Of a stretch of DNA of 64,000 nt, positions 57,541 to 64,000 are shown piece by piece. Within the stretch, counting starts at the first letter, position 1. Each line of letters begins with the position of its first letter. The notes under the pieces were generated by a model. That model searched no databases. It saw only the letters and a list, made by a program, of their open reading frames with translations, and was not told where the DNA came from. This DNA comes from Isoetes taiwanensis (Eukaryota; Streptophyta; Lycopodiopsida; Isoetales; Isoetaceae): NCBI GenBank assembly GCA_021234155.1, contig JAJEKV010000004.1, forward strand, positions 17,917,310 through 17,981,309, read 5' to 3'. Made by a program: the position numbers and the translations under genes.

Positions 57541-57978
57541 TAAAAATCCCCCTTAAACCCCCTTTGGTTTGGGTGCATATTCACACGGGGGTTACTCCGG
57601 GCAACGAGAGCTGTCAGATGGGCATATTTGCCATTTATTCCAAGATCTGGACCGTACATAGCGATCCTCGTTTATGGGGTATGCATGTACAAGTTTTTGT
57701 ATACCGTATATTAAAATTTGCAAAATACTATAAGGTTTGAGAGAATGTACTTAATGGTGTTAATTTTGTACATGTATTGTAAAAATTTTGGGGCTCTCGC
57801 TGCCCTACGTAACCCCCCGTATGAATATGCACCCAAACCAAAGGGGGTTTAAGGGGGATTTTTATTTAAATGTGTCAAATGCAATGGTTTGTGTTAATAA
57901 TGTTAATGGTTTGTGTTGAGTAAAAAAAATTTTGGCCCCTTCGGGGCCTTAAGGATGGTGTAGGGGTGTACATATAAA
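57541..57978. mobile_element. foldback element, copy 2
   Basis: Arms AAATCCCCCTTAAACCCCCT...GTGCATATTCACACGGGG (57543-57592) and the inverted GTATGAATATGCACCCAAAC...GGGGGATTT (about 57818-57867) flank a 220-bp centre. The centre carries short internal inverted pieces: CCGGGCAACGAGAGC versus GGGCTCTCGCTGCCC, and TATACCGTATA. Beyond the right arm comes TGTGTTAATAATGTTAATGG and the hairpin GGCCCCTTCGGGGCC. The outer left arm is missing. Non-coding. Confidence 0.8.
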
Positions 57979-58411
57979 CATTACCTAATACTGTAATGAT
58001 GGATGATATATCATAGCCTCACAAATCTAACAAACTAGAGGTGCTCAATTTATGGAAACAAAAACATTGCATAAATTAGACATATAATATTATACCAATA
58101 CCAATATTAATACATGAGGTAGTATGTGATAATAGAACTAATAATGAACAAGTCTTACATATGAGACATTCTATTTCTGTGATGCCAAATTGCCGATCAA
58201 TCAAGCCATTGGTTAAATTCATTGCCACCTATATTGACCAATGCTAAGTTGCAGTTAGAAACTGATGAACCCTCTTTCGAGGTTCGATATGGCACTGTTA
58301 ATTTGACCAGCAGGTTGCTAACGACAAACTGCTTCCATACAATGCATACATACATGCTTTTCATACTACCGCGTTAAACAAGAAGGAACAATTGAATATT
58401 CAAAGTCTGGA

Positions 58412-58537
58412 TGATTTACACTGGGATGAGTGTAGTTCCGGTCAATTATATCTTTAGGTACATTGGAATCTCGTGCAAGCTGCATTAATGCAGCTAGTGC
58501 GGAATTTGTACTTGGATTCGGTCCCCCTTCTCGTACC
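58412..58537 (-). pseudogene. YebC/PmpR-family protein, single exon fragment
   Basis: On the minus strand, GTTTCTTGCAG is followed at 58537 by an exon reading VREGGPNPSTNSALAALMQL and then ARDSNVPKDIIDRN. The GGP-P-x-x-N-x-x-L-A and V/M-P-K-x-x-x-x-R-N motifs are the core of YebC/PmpR/TACO1 proteins, which act in organellar translation or transcription in eukaryotes. After DRN the reading departs from the family, and a clear donor site was not found. Flanking exons are not recognised, so a captured or decayed fragment is more likely than a working gene. Confidence 0.55.
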
Positions 58538-58539
58538 CT

Positions 58540-60005
58540 GCAAGAAACCCCAGATGTGGCCCAATAAGCAAGAAGTGTAGAGTTAACATTCAAATTCTGA
58601 TTTATCACGTGGAACACCTATTCCATTTTCTTTAAAACGTTCCCTAGGGGGCATTACCATCTTAGCCTAAGATTTATGATCAAACAAGACCATTCATACT
58701 CTTACACCAGATCCATTTGTTTTCCTAAGGTATTCCTAGTGCTCCTCTTTATACAAAAAAATGAAAACTTAGTGGGATGTATGAAGTGTTGCTTCTAAAT
58801 AATGAAACTTGGATATAAGGAGATGCAGCACTATCTTCCACTGTAATTAAGCAACTCTTCGCTTCTGGGATTCCAAATAACAAAAGTTGGATGTGCAAAT
58901 GCTTCAATTTGAAAAGGACACTAACAAGTCCTTTCACATTGTGTTAGTTTCTTGTATGGATCGAATTCCTTGCTTCGATCAATGCTCATCATCCCGCTAC
59001 TGTAAACAATTGTGGCTTTTCTTAACTACTACCTAACAGAGTCTCATCTGCAAGGATGTATCATGGTTCAGACGGACACTATTTTTGTGCATAAAAAACA
59101 ATGATTTGAATATGACAAGCTAACTTTCACGAAAGGAGAATATTTAATCTGCTTCAAATCGCAGTATAATGGAAGTTGGCTTCACCGAGGATGAAACAGA
59201 TTGTATTGGAGCTCCACCCCATAATGAAAAAAAGTTCAAGATTGTATTGGAGCTCCACCCCATAATGAAAAGAGTTCGATGGGTCTGGCTAAATGTTAAG
59301 AGTCCTAAGACTTGAAACGGTTTAATGCCCTCAAGAATAGGAGAGAACTTGCAATACTTCCCAAGGTCATGGATGAAGATCTCGCCAAATGCGTGTTGAG
59401 CACAAGAAGAGATGCTTGCAAGAAGAGAGGTCCAATTAAATGGGTCGCGGTAGAGAGATGTTTATAGGAATTAAGGGTATTACAGAAAACTAACATGATA
59501 CTTTTATCCATTATCTCAAACCAAGAGTAAGGCACCCCTACCTAATTTAAACGAACACTAAGTGATTGCCCACAGATTCAAAAACGATTTGGAAAAAATG
59601 GAAGATTTGTACCTTTCAGAAGTCGCTATTGAGCTCCACATGCCATGCATCCAAAGCACGAATTTCTTCCTCAGATAACATACCTAAATTTACGATTTCA
59701 GAACTATTCAAGCTAAATTTACAGCTATACACCGCATGGTGGGTCTCTCTTCCCGGATATTGAAATCGGCCAAGATCGAAATAAATACGCCCCGCTTGCA
59801 ATGCATCCGCATCTTGCTACACATCCGCCCAAAGACGGAGGAGCCCACTGAAAATCATTTCATACCGCCTTTCTAACCCCCGCTTGGCAAAATTATAGAA
59901 CCCTAGACTATGTTTGCACGAGCCTTGCATGTGTAAACTTCGTTAGGTTAGAAATACATGGCCAACCATTGGAATTTGGCACAAAAATCAAGGATGATTG
60001 TATAA
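58540..60005. other. no assignable gene; one short duplication
   Basis: GATTGTATTGGAGCTCCACC is duplicated 41 bp apart (about 59200 and 59241). The minus frame 59801-59616 is open but unrecognised. Confidence 0.4.
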
Positions 60006-60007
60006 AA

Positions 60008-60125
60008 GACTCTAGATGTATGCATTAGTACATCTCATGCAATACATCTATCAAATCATATGAAAACCATAGAAAAAAACGTACAAAAATACAAGGGAAA
60101 CCCCCTGTTATTTTTGCTACACAAA
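60008..60125 (+). repeat. 118-bp direct repeat, copy 1
   Basis: Starts ACTCTAGATGTATGCATTAG and ends with AACCCCCTGTTATTTTTGCT. Its partner lies at 61677-61794. It abuts the outer left arm of foldback element copy 3. Confidence 0.85.
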
Positions 60126-60750
60126 CCATTAATATCCAACATATATAAAAAATTAAATCCCCAACACATAAAAACCAACATAACAATTATTGATTTAACA
60201 ACCAACACATAACTACCATTGACATTAATTGAATACAACCATTGGTCCAACACATTTAAATTAAAATCCCCTTAAACCCCCTTTGGTTTGGGTGCATATT
60301 CACACGGGGTGACTCCGCAACGAGTCGTTGGATAGGTATATTCACCCCTTATTCCTTAATCTACACCGTATATAAAGTTCCTCGCTTGTGGGTATGCAAG
60401 TACAAAATTTGCTATACCGTATAACAAGATTCACAAAATACTATAAGATTTCAAGCGAATACTATATGGTGTTGATTTCAGACGCGTAAAATACAATTAT
60501 GAGGGCTCTCGCGCCCTACGCCACCCCCGTGAATATACACCCAAACCAAAGGGGGTTTAAGGGGATTTTAATTTAAATGTGTTGGACCCAATGGTTGTGT
60601 TAATTAATGTCAATGGTAGTTATGTGTTGGTTGTTAATGTCAATGGTTGTTATGTGTTGGTTGTTATGTGTTGGGGATTTAATTTTTATATGTTGGATGT
60701 TAATGGTTTGTGTTGCAAAAAATTTTTTTTGGCCCCTTCGGGCCTTAGGG
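60121..60750. mobile_element. foldback element, copy 3, with ~190-bp inverted arms
   Basis: Left arm about 60121-60315 and right arm about 60525-60718 are inverted copies: ACACAAACCATTAATATCCA at one end against TGGATGTTAATGGTTTGTGT at the other. CCCCTTAAACCCCCTTTGGT lies at the inner side. The centre (about 210 bp) again has CTCTCGCGCCC and TATACCGTATA. The hairpin GGCCCCTTCGGGCC follows at 60731. The right arm contains tandem TTGTTATGTGTTGG units. This is the most complete member of the family seen here. Non-coding. Confidence 0.85.
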
Positions 60751-61402
60751 ACGCCACCCCCTCCCTCACCCCAAAGGTGACAAAAATTTTAGAATTCAAA
60801 CCGAAAAAAACTAGAATTCATTTGAGGCTTTCATCACCGTAGCTTTTTAAATTTCATCACAATAAAACAAATAGAACATAAGTAAAAGTTACCATAAAGA
60901 TAGAGCAGATTGATCCCATTATTCTGAAAGTCATAAAGTTTGCAACACCCATACACAAACATTTTTCAACTGGAATTTAACAAAGAGCCTTTGGCCTCCA
61001 TGGATTCTTGTAGTGAGAAACTAAAGTGGAAACTTTTCTCGCTTGTTAGCACAAGGATCTAGAAGCCTTGGAATTTGCTTAATAACCGCCTCAAAATCTA
61101 AAAAATGCATGGTAATTTTTGCAAGCTTCATTCGAATGAGCCATAAAACAATATCCAATAGCGCAACTCAGATAATCACCGGTAGGATGTGAAAGCCTAC
61201 CAAACCCGGCCGAAAATTTGCTGTTTTAGCATAGATAACTTAACCAAACATATCCATATCATACATTATCAAAAAGATCTCGGAGAGAGCTTTCCAACGC
61301 AATAAAAATCATCTCAAACAGAGCTCTAGATCAAAAGTTATGATAAGAAATGTGTTGCCGGCGGGGAAACTGCACTACATGCGCCCTTCAAGCCCTTCAT
61401 GT

Positions 61403-61636
61403 GCCCATTATGCACCACACACACAAAAAGAGGGCTTTTGTTGTGAGCCATTGGTTGTTGACCATTATGCTTCCACACGCACAAAAAAAAAGTTTTTGTG
61501 AGCCATTGGTTGTTGACCATTATGCACCACACGCATAAAAAAAAGGGCTTTGTTGTGAGCCATTGGTTGTTGACCATTATGCACCACACGCACAAAAAAA
61601 GGGCTTTTGTTGTGAGCCATTGGTTGTTGACCATTG
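61403..61636 (+). repeat. satellite-like array, four units of 55-58 bp
   Basis: GTGAGCCATTGGTTGTTGAC starts at 61443, 61498, 61556 and 61612. Units continue with CATTATGC(A/T)(C/T)CACACGCA and an A-run of variable length, followed by GGCTTTTGTT. Reading frames through it are repeat artefacts. Confidence 0.95.
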
Positions 61637-61676
61637 AAAAAAAAAAAGGCTAAAATCAATGGCTCAGAAATGGTGC

Positions 61677-61794
61677 ACTCTAGATGTACGCATTAGTACA
61701 TCCATTTGAATACATCACGAAATCATAGGAAAACCTTAGTGAAAAGCGTACAAAAACACAAAGAAAACCCCCTGTTATTATGCTACATATTCAT
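61677..61794 (+). repeat. 118-bp direct repeat, copy 2
   Basis: Partner of 60008-60125, same orientation. Together the copies bracket about 1.55 kb that contains foldback copy 3 and the satellite-like array. Confidence 0.85.
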
Positions 61795-62730
61795 GTGCTT
61801 TTGTAGGCATACAAGAAAGTGTTGTTATTGCAGATGTCAACAAATGATGTCCTCCCCATGGTTGCGTGCTTTTGGTGGCAACGAGTTTGCACAAGAAAAT
61901 GAAAAAAACTATGAACAAGTATCCAAGTATGTGACAGCAGCAGAAAAGGAAGAACAATCTAGGAGTAAAATAGTCAAGTTACAGCTTTGTTATTTTACTT
62001 ACATACTAGCTTGATGAATGAATGTTGAAATTCCAGTTGACTTAGAAGCAACAGAAGCAGATGTGAAGGAGAAAACACCAACTTATGACCATGTATCTTA
62101 AGGTGGTATTGTTTTGATCCATGATTAATGTTGTCTGGCAATGATGTCTAAATTATATATATGTTTCATACAGCTGTATTAAGAATGCTGCAAATGAGAA
62201 AGAGAATAATGAACCAGATTAGGATGGCATGTAAGAATATTAGCTTATATATCTTGTTGTCACATCTTTTTGGTCAAGTAATATTGGTTGCGTTGCTGCC
62301 AAGAGTAACATAGTGGTTGCAGAATCTGAAGATCATGTAGTGAGTGAAAAGTTGGGGGAAGATAGGAAGGAAAAAAACAAAGCTGATGAAATCAGAGAGC
62401 AGAAAGCATCAGGTTGGTGTTTGTGAGGGCAAGCAATCAATTTCTAAAACTGTTTCAATATTTAAAAGTTTTGAACTGTTATATTTAAGCAAGAAAGTCT
62501 TTCTCTATAACCACTCCTTTAAAAGTGCAAGTTCCCGAAGCAGAAGTGTCATCGAGCCCTGTGCCTCGACATTGGTAGCAGAAAACATGTTACCATTGGA
62601 ACATCAGAAGGAAGCATTCTAGATAAAGCTGGTTCTTGATACAACGATCAGTTGATCGGTCTTTACATAGGATAGGTCCTCTCAAGTGCTAATTTCTTTT
62701 CATTTGAGTCCATTGACTTGCATATAATTG
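61795..62730. other. possible coding remnants upstream of the Ulp1-like exon
   Basis: Short plus-strand pieces rich in Glu and Lys (for example 62344-62440) lie between stops and could be 5' exons of the Ulp1-like gene. None is secure. Confidence 0.3.
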
Positions 62731-62733
62731 CAG

Positions 62734-62927
62734 GTACATGATTCAATTTATGGAGGCACATGAGGTGTCCACTCTCTTTTACTTCTTCGATCCACTCTTC
62801 TACTCGGTTTTGAACAGAAGAAGTAACAAAATAGGGGGATTTGTATCGGATATATATTTTGAAGTCTGTGAATACCTGTTCATTCCTGCATGTCATGGTG
62901 ACCACTGGACTATATATCTCATTATTG
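62734..62927 (+). pseudogene. Ulp1-like (C48) cysteine protease, single exon
   Basis: TAATTGCAG precedes 62734 and GTATTG follows 62927. After one leading base the exon reads YMIQFMEAHEVSTLFYFFDP and so on to YLFIPACHGDHWTIYLI. The strand I-P-x-C-H-G-D-H-W with H-W followed by a hydrophobic strand is the catalytic-histidine region of Ulp1/SENP proteases, which cleave SUMO. The catalytic Asp and the Gln-Cys region would lie in later exons and were not found before the window ends. In plants such domains occur in ordinary SUMO proteases and also inside MULE-type transposons. The many nearby transposon traces favour the second origin. Confidence 0.55.
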
Positions 62928-62929
62928 GT

Positions 62930-64000
62930 ATTGGGGCAAGTTTTGAAATATGTGAGCTTATTATATACCGCTTTTGATAAAGATGGGCCTCTTTGCAGGG
63001 ATAGAGCCTGTGCAAAGATTTGTAGTTATGTCTTAACATTTTATTTGGCCAATGAATTGAGAGTTGGGAAATCCAACGATTGAATACAACCTGGGTTAAA
63101 TTGCATGCATCATAAGGTATATCCATATGGTTTATAGTGAAACTATGAAATGATATTAATATAGGATACCATCTACCCACTATATGCCACTACATAATTA
63201 ACACTAATCCACTTTGTGTACACTACTATTTTACTTTGATTTCTCTCTCTTATCATGCCGTATCATATTAACACGTCCATTCACCCTCTTCTATTACAAG
63301 GCTCGTGGACGATAAAAACCCTTCTATTCTATTCTATTATATTCTATCCATTTTAGTTTAAGGCATTAATTTTGTACAATTTGTACATATGTTATAAACA
63401 CGAGTGTTTCTTGTCTTTAAATCTGATGCGAGATATGGAACAAAGGATTTAGAGCTTCTATTACAAATGAAGCTTATCAGGTTCAGGCTCTGGGTTCATC
63501 GAACCACTGATTTGTGCATGTATTTGCACATTTTGGTGTATTCATTATTTATATGTGACAATTCAATAGTTTAACAATGGTTACGAGTTTTAAAAAAATA
63601 GAAAAGGTTACACTTAGAGATAAATCATATAATCTAATTAAAGGCAAGGAGATATTTTGAGAAAAAAGACAACTGCCTGCAAAAAAAGCTAAAGTCGCAG
63701 GGAGATCTATAAATAGAACCTAAACTTCAGTTGAATATATCTCGGCAACCAGAAGTCGGATTGCAGCGACCTTTACCTCATTGGAACCGTCTCGGAGTCT
63801 AGTTTCCGAATTGGGGCGGCACATCCTATCCGTATGACGGAGTAATGGCCGAAAAGGTGACAGGGATTAGGATCACTGCCATAGCGACATCACAGATTTC
63901 GCAGATTTGCAATTGTTTTATGATGTGTGGCTACGTGGAGTAGCTAGACTAGCCTGGAGGGCTAATAAGCCAGATGTTATAGCTTTTTGTTTGCCATAAC
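62930..64000. other. no assignable gene
   Basis: AT-rich up to about 63700, then a GC-richer end with no open frame of note. Missing exons of the Ulp1-like gene could lie further right. Confidence 0.4.

Noticed and set aside
61338-61659. Repeated-motif proteins on both strands
   Set aside because: All are translations of the 55-58 bp array with variable A-runs; there is no independent coding sign.

Overview
The window looks like nuclear DNA of a land plant with a large, transposon-rich genome. Exons are bounded by GT/AG splice sites. The recognisable gene remnants are plant or eukaryotic families: limit dextrinase, enhancer-of-polycomb-like, pentatricopeptide repeat (PPR), YebC-like and Ulp1-like. 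A plant-type LINE and a transposase-like family I associate with non-seed plants are also present. A fern or another non-seed plant is my best guess. That is inference from element types, and I cannot name a species.

Layout. 0-9 kb: a possible LTR, short repeats, copy A (3541-5443) of a 1.9-kb interspersed repeat, and a 1-kb block of direct repeats. 9-10.2 kb: a Ty1/copia gag scrap and a possible LINE tail. 11.27-12.81 kb: eight 3' exons of a limit dextrinase (pullulanase) gene, with a frameshift, a nonsense codon and damaged splice acceptors. 18.5-19.7 kb: an enhancer-of-polycomb-like relic with two nonsense codons and a 47-bp duplication. 20.3-23.5 kb: half of a foldback element, a LINE 3' fragment with a zinc-binding domain, and copy B of the 1.9-kb repeat in inverted orientation. 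23.87-27.5 kb: PPR gene exons on the minus strand, apparently separated by a decayed transposase gene on the plus strand. 28-31.4 kb: tandem repeats and a Tourist-like MITE. 35.96-38.23 kb: a 756-codon open coiled-coil frame, the only long undamaged reading frame in the window. 39.2-40.85 kb: a broken gene with the two hallmark motifs of a HUH/Rep replication endonuclease. 41.7-42.7 kb: a 524-bp tandem duplication. 45.03-51.44 kb: a complete-length LINE bounded by 12-bp target-site duplications. 53.6-54.2 kb: a possible retroelement gag relic. 57.5-61.8 kb: two foldback elements, a YebC-like exon and satellite-like arrays. 62.7 kb: an exon with a Ulp1 (C48) protease signature.

The most unusual object is the LINE. 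Its 5' end, exactly at the target-site duplication, is the first ~50 nt of 5S ribosomal RNA. That 5S head is split by a 553-bp inverted-repeat element. The second is the HUH/Rep relic, which resembles Replitron-type transposons. No genes here appear to work together. The window is mainly a record of transposition and gene decay, with the coiled-coil frame and possibly the PPR gene as candidates for function.
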